A DNA stretch of 38,357 nucleotides from contig NYZA01000227.1 of NCBI GenBank assembly GCA_002686955.1, positions 1 to 38,357 on the forward strand, given 5' to 3'. Each line of letters begins with the position of its first letter. Within the stretch, counting starts at the first letter, position 1. The stretch is from Gemmatimonadota bacterium. Lineage in GTDB: Bacteria; GCA-2686955. Below the pieces are notes generated by a model. That model saw only the letters and a program-made list of their open reading frames with translations, was not told the DNA's origin and ran no database searches. A program made the translations under genes and the position numbers. Below, one piece after another: positions 1-8,500 of this stretch.

Positions 1-89
1 CAGCACGCCTCCGCGCGAAACGGTGCGAAGCACCGCCAGGGCACGAATCTGCGCCGCCTCGCGACGAAAGTTGGTGAGAAATGCGGGCT

Positions 90-108
90 AGGGTTCTGCG
101 CGAACCCT
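90..108. terminator. small perfect hairpin upstream of the first gene
   Basis: The arms AGGGTTC and GAACCCT pair perfectly around a 5-base loop, TGCGC. There is no T-run after it on the plus strand, so it is not a classical intrinsic terminator. It follows an in-frame TAG at 89-91 of a short open frame that enters from the left edge, and it lies 50 bp before the first gene. It could end transcription of whatever lies to the left or sit in the 5' leader of the first gene. The rest of positions 1-157 shows nothing I can assign. Confidence 0.25.
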
Positions 109-157
109 CAATCCCAACCTGCTATTCTCCGTCGTTCAATTTCGCCGGAGTCTCCGC

Positions 158-2737
158 ATGCACTACCGCCGTCTCATTGCCGCGATCGCCGCGACGTCGT
201 CCGCCCTCTCGATATCGCCGAGCGACGAGATCGAGCCGCCTCCCTCCCCGCGAATGAGCGCTGATGGCGTCCAGGCGGTCTCCAAGACGATCCAGAAGGT
301 TCACCATGTGAGCAACATCTGGTTGACCACCTCGAACTTCGGCTTTTTCGGCGACCCCGGTGAGACCTTCATCGATCACTACGAAGAGACCGACGGGCTC
401 GATGGTCATATCAGTTGTCAATTCCCGGCGCGTAGCGGACACGACTATCTCTTCCAGGGCGGCGTGTGGATCGGTGCGATCGCGGGAGACGACACTTTGG
501 TATCGGTCGGCACCGACGGCTGGGCTTTTCCGGATGCATCGAAGGAGTTCTTCTCCGGCGGAGCGTCCAAGGACTCGATCCAAGTTCGATCGACGCGTCA
601 GAGCTCGATCCACTTCTCCGACGACGCGGTCAGCGAAGAAGATTTCATCGCCACCTACACCGACACTCTGCTCACTTCCGACTTCACGACGGTCTCGATC
701 AACCACAGGAATCCGCTGGACATTCGAATCGTCGAAACATCGCAGGCATGGAGCTTCTCGTACGCGGAAGATATGGTGCTATTCGATTATGAAATCGAGA
801 ACATAGGACTCAAGACCCTCCGTGATGTGTACATGGGTGTGTATCTCGACGGAGACGTCGGGCCGACACCGCGCAGCCAGAACGATGGATTCGGCAATGC
901 TCAAGACGACATCACCGGTTTCAGGCCCTTCGACGCATCGGGCAAGGTGATCAACACCGCCTGGCTGGCGGACTACGACGGACCGGAATATCGAAACGAG
1001 ACCACCGGTGACGGCATGCTGATCCCCGGCGTGATGGCCTTGCGGGTCGTGCGAACGCCCGCAAAGCAGCTCCGAACTACGTACAACTGGTGGTTTTCCG
1101 ACGACAACGTGGAGGTGGACTGGGGACCGGGGCGCCGTTTCCCGAACAAGGACAGGGGAACGCCGGACAACGACGTGAACAAATACCTGATCATGCAGGG
1201 GTGGCAGAACGAGACCCTGCCCGACTCGCTCGCCGATCCCGTAACGGGAATCCGTCGCGACCCGAACCAGCTCGACGCGGTCAAGGATGGAGCGAACATC
1301 GGCGCGGACGACACACGTTTCCTACTCTCCTTCGGCCCCTTCACGGTGAACCCGGGTGCGAAACTCCCGATCACGCTGGGTTATTTCTGCGCGGAACACT
1401 TCTTCCGTGAGGGTGATCCCGGCCAATTCGACTTTACCGATCTCGATATCAATGCGCGCTGGGTTCAGTTCGTCTTCGACAATCCAAGCGTTGATTCGCC
1501 GGAGCACGACTTCGGAGCCGACGGGTATGAGGGGACGGGAGATCGAGACGAAGGCGATGGAATGCTCGATACGGGCGACTTCTTTTTCGGCGAGGACGTG
1601 GGGATCGACGGCGTGCCGGGTACGGGTGACTATGGTGAGTCGAACGGTCGCCTCGACACCTTGGTTGTGGGCAACGATTCCAGGACCGAAGACAGCGCCA
1701 TGCCCTGGGTGATCAGTCGAATCGATCCGAACCCGGGCGATCCGGACGAGAGCGCGATGGACTACCTACGTTCCATCGCCGGTGAGATCGACTGGAGCTT
1801 GACGGCCGCGGCGATCAACGCCGAGTATCCGCGGCTTCATCTGCTCTCGGAATCTCGCTTCGGTCTAGAGAACGGCTTCATGGACGAAGGAGACGGCCGA
1901 CCCGATTTCTCCGGACCGCCCCCGCCGCCCGCGCCTGCCCTCGAGATCGAGAAAGACGCGAATTCGATCACGATCAAATGGGATCGATCGTCTGAGGAGT
2001 TCGTCGACAGCTTTATTCCAGACCGAAAACGGCAACGTGACTTTCAGGGCTACCGGATCTACATGAGTCGAACCGGTGCGGGGTCCGATTTCACGCTTCT
2101 GAAAGAGCTCGATCTTTCCGAGACGCCGGAGAGGGACGAAGAAGGACTGCCGGTCGAAGACGCCTTCGGAGAGGTCGTCATGCTCGCCGACACCATCGGT
2201 CTGAACACCGGTTTCGGCTTGATCGAGAACACCGGCGCCGACTCTATCGAGTACGCATACTCGTGGACGCTGAAACCCCTGCTCTCGAACTGGCCCCTCT
2301 TCGTCGCGGTCACCGCGTACGACAATGGATATCCGCCGGCTCGATTGGCATCGCTGGAATCGAGCGTCTTCGCGAATGCGGTCGAGGTCACGCCATCGAC
2401 ACCGGTTGGCGGAGAGCTACCGGTTCTCGTCGTCCCGAATCCCTACAAGATCACCGCGGACTATTCGGAGCTCAAGTGGGAGCTCCCCCCGGCGAGCTGG
2501 ACTGAATTCGATCGCAGGATCGATTTCACCAATCTGAACGGTGCCGGCACGATCCGGGTCTTCACATTGGCCGGCGATCTGGTCCAGACCATTCAGCACA
2601 AGCAAAACGACAGTCGGGCGTCCTGGAATCTCATCTCCCGCAATGGCCAGGCAATCGTCTCGGGCATCTATCTTTACGCGGTCACCTACGACGACAGATC
2701 CGCTACCGATATAGGGAAGTTCGTGGTTCTCAAATAG
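158..2737 (+). CDS. large exported protein with C-terminal FlgD/type-IX-like sorting domain
   Basis: 859 aa, function unknown, probably exported. The N-terminus has a short basic and then Ala/Ile/Ser-rich stretch (residues 2-20) that could be a weak signal peptide. The start is supported by GGAG about 8 bases upstream. Residues 50-60 carry the 'ISNIWLTTSNFGFFG'-type opening seen in large exported proteins of Eisenbacteria/Latescibacteria-like genomes (from memory). Around residues 450-510 lies an Asp/Gly-rich stretch (DGYEGTGDRDEGDG, GDYGESNGRLD) that could bind calcium. A fibronectin-III-like segment, residues about 590-760, follows a Pro-rich linker (PPPPPAPA). The last ~85 residues, from 'VVPNPYK' to 'GKFVVLK', match the FlgD Ig-like / T9SS type A class of C-terminal domain, with 'SGIYLYAV' near the end. 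A cell-surface or secreted role is inferred. Its end overlaps the end of the convergent esterase by 8 bp. Confidence 0.85.
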   Translation: MHYRRLIAAIAATSSALSISPSDEIEPPPSPRMSADGVQAVSKTIQKVHHVSNIWLTTSNFGFFGDPGETFIDHYEETDGLDGHISCQFPARSGHDYLFQGGVWIGAIAGDDTLVSVGTDGWAFPDASKEFFSGGASKDSIQVRSTRQSSIHFSDDAVSEEDFIATYTDTLLTSDFTTVSINHRNPLDIRIVETSQAWSFSYAEDMVLFDYEIENIGLKTLRDVYMGVYLDGDVGPTPRSQNDGFGNAQDDITGFRPFDASGKVINTAWLADYDGPEYRNETTGDGMLIPGVMALRVVRTPAKQLRTTYNWWFSDDNVEVDWGPGRRFPNKDRGTPDNDVNKYLIMQGWQNETLPDSLADPVTGIRRDPNQLDAVKDGANIGADDTRFLLSFGPFTVNPGAKLPITLGYFCAEHFFREGDPGQFDFTDLDINARWVQFVFDNPSVDSPEHDFGADGYEGTGDRDEGDGMLDTGDFFFGEDVGIDGVPGTGDYGESNGRLDTLVVGNDSRTEDSAMPWVISRIDPNPGDPDESAMDYLRSIAGEIDWSLTAAAINAEYPRLHLLSESRFGLENGFMDEGDGRPDFSGPPPPPAPALEIEKDANSITIKWDRSSEEFVDSFIPDRKRQRDFQGYRIYMSRTGAGSDFTLLKELDLSETPERDEEGLPVEDAFGEVVMLADTIGLNTGFGLIENTGADSIEYAYSWTLKPLLSNWPLFVAVTAYDNGYPPARLASLESSVFANAVEVTPSTPVGGELPVLVVPNPYKITADYSELKWELPPASWTEFDRRIDFTNLNGAGTIRVFTLAGDLVQTIQHKQNDSRASWNLISRNGQAIVSGIYLYAVTYDDRSATDIGKFVVLK

Positions 2738-3689
2738 CGCTCATCCACTCGACGATCTCTTCGAAGCGGATTCGATCAAGGGCATGCGGCCCCTCGCCAT
2801 GGAAATGTCCTAGATGGGGAGAACAACCCTGCTCCTCGAAGGAGACCCGCGCCGATCGAACGATCTCATGCACGTCCCCCGACATCGGGTCGTCCTCCGA
2901 CGACACCAGGAAGATCCGGCGCGGAGCAACACATTTTACCAGATCGTCGATATCGAAAAGCTCCACGCATCCGGGAATGACGAGCGCCATATCCAGACCT
3001 ACACCGTTTCGCAGCTTGTGGCGATAGGTACAAGCGGCTCCACTCACACAGGCAAATGCAATGCGTGTATCGAGTGCCGACAGAAATAGAACTGTGTTGC
3101 CTCCGAAGGAGTGCCCGACTGCTCCGATTCGCGCCGGATCTACCGTCTCATGGCGGGTAAGAACACTCAGAGCAAGAGAAGCGTCCATCAACACTTTTCG
3201 CATCAGAAGATCGCCGCGCACGAGTCGATGGCACATCTGATTGTAGAACTGGAGCCAGCCCGCCGGAGTGCCGCCGGGGCGGGATTGCGGCGGCGCGAAC
3301 TCCTCTCCGGAGCCTGGGCGGCCCTGCCGCGACTCGAAACCGACCGCGTCCGGAGCGAGCACACAAACTCCCCGACGAGCAAGGGCCGGCCCGAATGCTT
3401 GATAACGATCACCGCCGAGCCCGAGGATCTCGCTCTTGCCCATTTCCCACTGGCTATTGTGTTGATGCAGGGCCAGCACGCCCGGATGGGGGCCGGGGGT
3501 TTTGGGAACGAGCATGAACGCCGCTGTTCGGTCTCCGTCGCCGGAGCGATACTCTAGACTATGCCGATCGAAGCCCTCTTCGTGGGTCACGGCCGTGATT
3601 TGCACCCGCGGCGGCGCGGTCTGAACCACGAAGCCCACCAGCTCGGCGACCAATTCGCGAGTATCGGCTGCCGTTCTCACTCGTTTCAT
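2730..3689 (-). CDS. alpha/beta hydrolase, dienelactone hydrolase / acetyl-esterase type
   Basis: 319 aa, cytoplasmic, no signal peptide. It has the fold marks of the dienelactone-hydrolase-like or acetyl-xylan-esterase-like (Abhydrolase_7) branch: 'HPGVLALHQHN' at 68-78 for the oxyanion region, the nucleophile elbow G-H-S-F-G-G with Ser194, a likely acid at Asp266/267 in 'SSEDDP', and a catalytic His near the C-terminus (His302 in 'GPHALD'). The substrate cannot be read from sequence; a carboxylic ester is expected. It is transcribed divergently from the DNA methyltransferase with only 14 bp between the two start codons, so their control regions must lie inside each other's coding sequence or one of the starts is further in. 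Its 3' end overlaps the preceding exported-protein gene tail to tail. Confidence 0.88.
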   Translation of the reverse strand: MKRVRTAADTRELVAELVGFVVQTAPPRVQITAVTHEEGFDRHSLEYRSGDGDRTAAFMLVPKTPGPHPGVLALHQHNSQWEMGKSEILGLGGDRYQAFGPALARRGVCVLAPDAVGFESRQGRPGSGEEFAPPQSRPGGTPAGWLQFYNQMCHRLVRGDLLMRKVLMDASLALSVLTRHETVDPARIGAVGHSFGGNTVLFLSALDTRIAFACVSGAACTYRHKLRNGVGLDMALVIPGCVELFDIDDLVKCVAPRRIFLVSSEDDPMSGDVHEIVRSARVSFEEQGCSPHLGHFHGEGPHALDRIRFEEIVEWMSAI

Positions 3690-3703
3690 GCGAGTACTCT
3701 ATC

Positions 3704-4312
3704 ATGGCCTCGAATCCCAACCAGAGTTGCCGAGCAATGCTCCCAATCGAATCGACCTCACTCGAATCTCCGATCGGAAAGATCGCCGTTGCTTGGCGCG
3801 GCCCGGTGGTCCTCGGCCTCGAAATGCCGGGAACGGACGAGCGCGGGGAATTGGGGGCTCGAGATCGGCCTGATGATCCGGCGCTGCGGCTCGAAACGTA
3901 TATCGAAAAGCACCATGGCGCCGCACCGATCCCCGGAAGCGACGCTCACGCTGTGCCCACGGCGGTCGCATCGTATTTCGATGGGAATCCCCGTGCGCTG
4001 GAACACTTCCAAGTCGAGCCTTCCGGAACGGCGTTTCAACGACGAATCTGGTCGGTGCTCCGTGAGATCCCTTGCGGCGAAACATGGACCTATGGCCAGG
4101 TCGCGGAGCGCGCGGGCCGAAGAGCCGCGGCCAGGGCGACCGGCGGCGCGATAGGAGCAAATCCCTGCTCTCTCTTCATCCCCTGCCACCGCGTCGTCGG
4201 CGCGGAGGGGGAATTGACCGGTTTCGGCGGCGGACTGGATCGCAAGATCTGGTTGCTTCAGCACGAAAGCGCCATCGCTCCTCGATCACATCCACCATCA
4301 CCAAGTTCGTGA
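3704..4312 (+). CDS. ogt: methylated-DNA--protein-cysteine S-methyltransferase
   Basis: 202 aa. It repairs O6-alkylguanine in DNA by suicidal transfer of the alkyl group to its own cysteine. The C-terminal domain (about 105-190) has the family features in order: 'FQRRIWSVLREIPCGETWTYGQVA' (quoted only as a landmark, residues 111-134), a Gly/Ala-Asn stretch 'GGAIGANPCSLFIP', and the catalytic P-C-H-R-V with Cys161, then the 'TGFGGGLDRK' loop. The N-terminal domain is short and degenerate, as in Ogt. The annotated ATG is the first possible one; a second Met at residue 12 (position 3737) would leave more room for a promoter between it and the divergent esterase gene. The last ~14 residues are Ser/Pro/His-rich and go beyond the usual end of the family. 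Confidence 0.93.
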   Translation: MASNPNQSCRAMLPIESTSLESPIGKIAVAWRGPVVLGLEMPGTDERGELGARDRPDDPALRLETYIEKHHGAAPIPGSDAHAVPTAVASYFDGNPRALEHFQVEPSGTAFQRRIWSVLREIPCGETWTYGQVAERAGRRAAARATGGAIGANPCSLFIPCHRVVGAEGELTGFGGGLDRKIWLLQHESAIAPRSHPPSPSS

Positions 4313-4370
4313 GCTTGGCCTTGCGTGACCCGGGCAAGCCGACCAGCGCCTGCGCGCCCTTGCGCGAACC

Positions 4371-5010
4371 CTAAGAGAGGGGCAGCTCTCGCTCGGCGAA
4401 CAACACTCCCCTATCCGGTATCGTGCCGAGCATGAGCTTGGCGAGGGGTGGCGACAAAAACAGCTCCCCCCATGGTGTCACCCGCGGGGGAATCTCGCCC
4501 CTTCACCGAGTCCGAGCGCGACCGGCGCCCCGATCCGGCCGCTGACCACACGAATGTCCACCATGTCCCAGGGTGAAACGTCACCCACGAAGTAGAGATG
4601 GGGATGAAACTCGTCCGCGCCGATGTCGACCGCGCCGTCGGCACCTCGGGGATCATGCTCGAAATCCTCGTAGGGCATTCCGGCCGCGTGGCTGTCGCCT
4701 ACTCCTCTGCAGGGCGATGTCAGCGCCAGATGGTAATCACCGATCTCCGGCTCGGCGAAGCCCGGATCCAAATCGAGCATCCCCTCGCCCCAGACGAGCT
4801 CGCACGCGTCATCGACATCGGAATGATCGATGGTAGCGGTGGCGCTGTAGAGGTAGTAGAGCAAGCCGATCTGATCGCCGAACGATGCCCTGTTGTTTCA
4901 GAGGACCGTATTCGAAACGCTGGGAGACCAGCCGAAATCGTAGGCCAGACCCCCGCCTCCTAATGAGACTTCGTTCCCGAAAACAGTGTTCCCCGCGATG
5001 AGTGGATTCC
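4371..5010 (-). pseudogene. decayed right-handed beta-helix surface protein (3' remnant)
   Basis: Read on the minus strand this is the C-terminal part of a beta-helix protein. The coil repeat 'NPLIAGNTVFGNE' starts near 5008. Then come 'GGGGLAYDFGW', an anchor-like segment 'DVDDACELVWGEG', the signature 'VDIGADEFHPHLY' and a terminal sandwich domain ending at TAG 4371-4373. Two lesions are visible. A TGA at 4898-4900 falls where the family has Trp (NTVL*NN for NTVLWNN). A frameshift near 4478-4480 separates '...GEGARFPRG' from the continuation 'TPWGELFLSPPLAKLML'. The homologous frame is lost above about 5010 and no start is found, so only the 3' end survives. It fills most of the 820-bp gap between the methyltransferase and the symporter. 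Confidence 0.7.
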
Positions 5011-5135
5011 TGGACGGTTTTCGCCGGGGAGGAATGTCCATCATAGCAGTTGACGATTCGGCGACGTCGCTTCGACTCGATTCGCGATCCGGTCATTTCG
5101 TATATGCTCGCCACCCGACAAGCTGAAAGGGCGAC

Positions 5136-6572
5136 ATGATGAGCACTATCGACCGAGGACACTGGAGCTCCAAGCTCGGCTTCATCTTGGCGGCGGCCGG
5201 CTCGGCCGTCGGGCTGGGCAATATCTGGAAGTTCCCCTACATCACGGGCGAGAACGGCGGCGGTTGGTTCGTTCTCATCTACCTGATCTGCATCGCCTGC
5301 GTGGGGTTGCCGATCATGACGGCCGAGATCTTCATCGGACGAACCGCCCAGAGCTCCCCCGTCGGCGCATTTCGAGCGCTCTCCCGCCCCGGCAGTCCGT
5401 GGATCGGCGTTGGGTGGCTTGGGGTGGCCACCGCGTTCGTGATCCTCTCCTACTACAGCGTCGTCGCCGGCTGGGCGATGCACTACGCGTGGCTGTCCAT
5501 CAGCGGAGCTTTCGCGCGCATCTCGCCGGACCAGATCGCCCCGATCTTCGCGACGGGAGATCTGAGCGACCCGGGACTCTACGAGAACGCCCCTTTGAAT
5601 CTGCTCTGGCACATTCTCTTCATGGGCCTCACCATCGCGATCGTGATCGGGGGGATTCGCGGCGGAGTCGAACGCTGGGCCCGCATCTTGATGCCGGTCC
5701 TTTTTCTCTTTCTGCTCGTTCTGCTCGGGCGGGCGATGACGACGGAAGGCTTCGCCGGCGCACTCGACTTCGTTTTCGGTCCCCATTCCGACAAGCTGAC
5801 TCCCGCTGGAGTGCTCGAAGCGTTGGGACATGCCTTCTTCACGCTCAGCCTCGGCATGGGCGCGATGATCACCTACGGAAGCTACCTGAAGAGCGACGAC
5901 GATTTGGTGACGACATCGATCACCGTCAGTGTGCTCGATACGATCATCGCTCTGGTTGCCTGCATGGTCCTCTTCCCGATCATTTTCGCATACGGTATGG
6001 AGCCATCGGCAGGCCCAGGATTGGTCTTCGTAAGCCTGCCGATCGCCTTCGCGCAGATGCCCGCGGGGTCGTTTTGGGCCACGCTTTTCTTCGTTTTGCT
6101 GACCTTCGCCGCCCTGACCAGCGCAATCTCGCTGCTGGAGGTCGCCGTGAGCTATTTCATCGACGAAAAGGGCTGGAAGCGATCGCGGGCAACACTGCTC
6201 TGCGGTGGAGTGATCCTCGTTCTCGGCATCCCTTCGGCGCTGAGTGGAGGCACCGAGCTCTTCGGTGCCGGATTCCAGAGCGCGACCGGAGCCCTGGGGA
6301 TCAAAGAGGGAGCCGGGCTCAACTGGTTCGACTTCTTCGACTACCTGGCGAGCAATTGGATGCTCCCCCTCGGCGGCCTCGGGATCGCTCTCTTCGTGGC
6401 GTGGAGAGTCGGTGGCGAGGCACGCGAACAGGGATTCCGCGCGGGGACGCAATACGGTCGCCTCTACTGGGCGTGGATCCACCTCTTGCGCTATGTCGTG
6501 CCGATCGGTGTCGTCCTCGTTTTCCTCAACGCGATCGGCCTTCTGGGTATCCTCGATGAGATCGCCTGGTGA
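5136..6572 (+). CDS. sodium-dependent transporter, SLC6/NSS family
   Basis: 478 aa, inner-membrane protein with about 12 predicted hydrophobic helices. NSS proteins of the LeuT/Tyt1 type import amino acids or related solutes using the sodium gradient. The diagnostic TM1 sequence is present: 'LAAAGSAVGLGNIWKFPYI' (about residues 16-34), where the unwound Gly-containing helix binds Na+ and substrate. It is followed by 'GLPIMTAEIFIGR'. TM6 'FTLSLGMGAMITYGSYL' and TM8 'ALTSAISLLEV' also match. AAAGGG a few bases upstream supports the start. The stop shares one base with the start of the next gene (TGATG), so the two are translationally coupled. The substrate is not readable from sequence. Confidence 0.93.
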   Translation: MMSTIDRGHWSSKLGFILAAAGSAVGLGNIWKFPYITGENGGGWFVLIYLICIACVGLPIMTAEIFIGRTAQSSPVGAFRALSRPGSPWIGVGWLGVATAFVILSYYSVVAGWAMHYAWLSISGAFARISPDQIAPIFATGDLSDPGLYENAPLNLLWHILFMGLTIAIVIGGIRGGVERWARILMPVLFLFLLVLLGRAMTTEGFAGALDFVFGPHSDKLTPAGVLEALGHAFFTLSLGMGAMITYGSYLKSDDDLVTTSITVSVLDTIIALVACMVLFPIIFAYGMEPSAGPGLVFVSLPIAFAQMPAGSFWATLFFVLLTFAALTSAISLLEVAVSYFIDEKGWKRSRATLLCGGVILVLGIPSALSGGTELFGAGFQSATGALGIKEGAGLNWFDFFDYLASNWMLPLGGLGIALFVAWRVGGEAREQGFRAGTQYGRLYWAWIHLLRYVVPIGVVLVFLNAIGLLGILDEIAW

Positions 6573-6985
6573 TGAAGCTACACACATCCCAGCTGCATGT
6601 CGCCACGCAAAGGCAGCGCCAGCTCGTCGATATCACCTCCCTCGCGCGCGCCGCCGTCCGGGAATCGGGGATCACTGAAGGGAGCTGCGCCCTTTACGCG
6701 CAAGGCGCGACCGCGGCGCTGATGGTGCAAGAGAACGACGACCCGAATATCGCCGACGACGTGCTCGACTGTCTCGATACCCTGGTTCCGGCGGGATGCT
6801 GGCGCCACGATCGGGTAGACAACAACGGCGCGGCCCATATTCAGGCGGGAATCGTCGGCCCCAGCGAAGCGATCCCGATAAGAGCCGGGCAACTCGCCCT
6901 CTCGACCTGGCAGAACATCTTCTTATGCGATTTCGACGGACCGCGGAGGGCGCGGGTGGTGCTGGTAACGATCGCGGGGGAGTGA
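6572..6985 (+). CDS. YjbQ / UPF0047 family protein (secondary thiamine-phosphate synthase-like)
   Basis: 137 aa from the ATG at 6572, which overlaps the symporter stop by one base; a GTG one codon earlier is also in frame. The family forms compact trimers and is annotated as a secondary thiamine-phosphate synthase, though the in vivo role is poorly settled. Matching landmarks are 'ENDDPNIADDV', 'HDRVDNNGAAHIQAGIVGPS', 'GQLALSTWQNIFLCDFDGPRRARV' (a landmark of the C-terminal half) and the near-terminal 'VVLVTIAGE'. One difference is visible: the usual His-Thr-Thr before the 'EN.D' motif reads Gly-Ala-Thr here (AQGATAAL). Coupling to a transporter gene suggests the pair may serve one metabolite, but this is inference. 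Confidence 0.85.
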   Translation: MKLHTSQLHVATQRQRQLVDITSLARAAVRESGITEGSCALYAQGATAALMVQENDDPNIADDVLDCLDTLVPAGCWRHDRVDNNGAAHIQAGIVGPSEAIPIRAGQLALSTWQNIFLCDFDGPRRARVVLVTIAGE

Positions 6986-7017
6986 TCCCCGTGCCGAAGA
7001 GCACGAATGGGCCCGCA

Positions 7018-8298
7018 TTACGCGGCCCGATGCACCGCCGAACCTACGCCTTCGATGTCGTCGAATACCGTTGCGTGTTCACCCGCGAGCGACACCGAGA
7101 TTCGAAGAATGCGTGAGTCCTCATCGTAACTCGATGCGACGGACGCGATATCCCGCTCGAACAGCAACATCTTTTCGAACGATGGCGGGAGCGAGTTCAC
7201 GCTACCGATCGATCCGGTGACCCGACCCTCGGGAATGCTCGCGCTCACGGTCAGGGTGTTGGCATCTTGATCGAGCCGCCATTCGTAGTGCGGAAGGGCT
7301 TGAAGCTCCGACGACGGGTCCTCGCGGAACCAGCGTGGGAACTCGAACGACACTTCCGCGCCGGTCTTGGTTGCTTCGATCTCGTACACATTTCCGTATC
7401 GGCGTGCCCGATCCCGCTCCAGATCGAGGTTGACCATGGGACGAGAAGCGCCCACCGCTCCGCCGTCGTGCCAGTGTTTCGCGAAGGGGGAAGGGCCGAC
7501 TCCGATTCGGCGCCGACTCCAGGCACCACGCACCGTCGAGAGCACTCCGATCGGCATCGTGTACCAGGCCCCCAAAACCTCGTCGCGCTCATGCCCGCGA
7601 TACCAAAAGGGGCCACCCAGCATTCGGTAGGCGCCCTCGATCGTGCCGAGGCCAAAACCCAGAAGGATCGCGCCCTTGAGTGAAGCACCGTAGATCGAGG
7701 CACCGCCGACGAGGGCCGCGACCACCAGAATCGCGGTGTACAGAAAAAGGTTTAGGACGATATTGAGGGCGGCGGCCTGTCTTGAAGAGAAGAAGAGCTC
7801 GTCTTGAACTCGCTCGTCGATCCGCCGGCGAATCCGAGGGGGCAGAGCTCCGACGATCGGCATGGTGATTGCAACCGCGAGCTTCTGCCCAACGCCCTGG
7901 AATATCGGCTCGGGTAGCTCGAGCTCCTCGGCTCGGTGGTTTTCGGAAGGGCGAAGTACGGCCTCGTAGGGAGAATCGTGGTCTTCACCGTCGCCGGCCG
8001 ACACCTCGTCGCCGGTGTTGCCCGCCCATTTGCCCCCCTGCGCGCTCGGGTTCCCCTCGTAGCCCGGTATGAAGATCGAATCTGAGGGGCAGATCTGGAT
8101 GACCTCGTCGGGATCGTATTTCCCGGGCGGCGTGGCCGCGATCTCGAAGGCCAGGTTTTCGGCGTCGTCGAATCCAAACCCCTCGGGATAGGAATCGGAG
8201 CAGGCCCGGCAGCCGATGCAGGTATTCTTGTCGACACGCCACTCGTTGGGCTGAGAAGTCTTGAGGGATTCGAGTGTGGGTTGAGCGGCGTCGGCCAT
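7018..8298 (-). CDS. ferredoxin - membrane hairpin - HSP20-like fusion protein
   Basis: 426 aa with three clear parts. Residues ~15-85 are a single [4Fe-4S] ferredoxin of the Fer4_13/15 type: 'CIGCRAC' gives three ligands and the fourth is the Cys of 'IQICPSDSI'. The position often occupied by a further Cys is Tyr ('DSYP'). Residues ~180-235 hold two hydrophobic helices ('NIVLNLFLYTAILVVAALVGG' region and 'GAILLGFGLGTIEGAYR'). The C-terminal ~130 residues look like an alpha-crystallin/HSP20 beta-sandwich: 'YEIEATKTGAEVSFEFP', 'LTVSASIPEGRVTG', 'PPSFEKMLLFERDI' and 'ILRISVSLA'. I know of no standard name for this combination. It might be a membrane-tethered redox protein with its own chaperone-like domain. 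It is convergent with the YjbQ gene, which ends 32 bp away. Confidence 0.8.
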   Translation of the reverse strand: MADAAQPTLESLKTSQPNEWRVDKNTCIGCRACSDSYPEGFGFDDAENLAFEIAATPPGKYDPDEVIQICPSDSIFIPGYEGNPSAQGGKWAGNTGDEVSAGDGEDHDSPYEAVLRPSENHRAEELELPEPIFQGVGQKLAVAITMPIVGALPPRIRRRIDERVQDELFFSSRQAAALNIVLNLFLYTAILVVAALVGGASIYGASLKGAILLGFGLGTIEGAYRMLGGPFWYRGHERDEVLGAWYTMPIGVLSTVRGAWSRRRIGVGPSPFAKHWHDGGAVGASRPMVNLDLERDRARRYGNVYEIEATKTGAEVSFEFPRWFREDPSSELQALPHYEWRLDQDANTLTVSASIPEGRVTGSIGSVNSLPPSFEKMLLFERDIASVASSYDEDSRILRISVSLAGEHATVFDDIEGVGSAVHRAA

Positions 8299-8500
8299 GG
8301 TTCACGGCTCCGAAATGGCTGGGCGGGTCGCGTCTTGACGAGACCCTCGCACCTTAGCATTCTCGACCGGATCGTCCCTTGCCCTAATCGACCGCGCGAG
8401 ATCTCCTCGATATGGCCCTCTCGAAGACCACACATTCCGGCATCATCGCCCTCGCCCTCTCCCCCGCGCTCTGATTCTTCGGAATGGGTTGGCGAGCCGC

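Noticed and set aside
4313-4370. Minus-strand stretch reading 'AQALVGLPGSRKAKLTNLVMVD'-like residues just after the methyltransferase gene.
   Set aside because: It looks protein-like over about 25 residues but has no start, no stop context and overlaps the 3' end of the methyltransferase; too short to support.
4809-6587. Very long (592-codon) open frame on the minus strand opposite the symporter gene.
   Set aside because: It is antisense to a clearly coding SLC6 gene, its composition is Glu/Asp/Arg/His-rich with no hydrophobic core, and it has no family resemblance. Long antisense frames are expected in GC-rich DNA.
7009-7030. Imperfect GC-rich hairpin between the convergent YjbQ and ferredoxin-fusion genes.
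   Set aside because: The stem has a bulge and no T-run on either strand; it overlaps the end of the fusion gene, so a terminator call is not supported.
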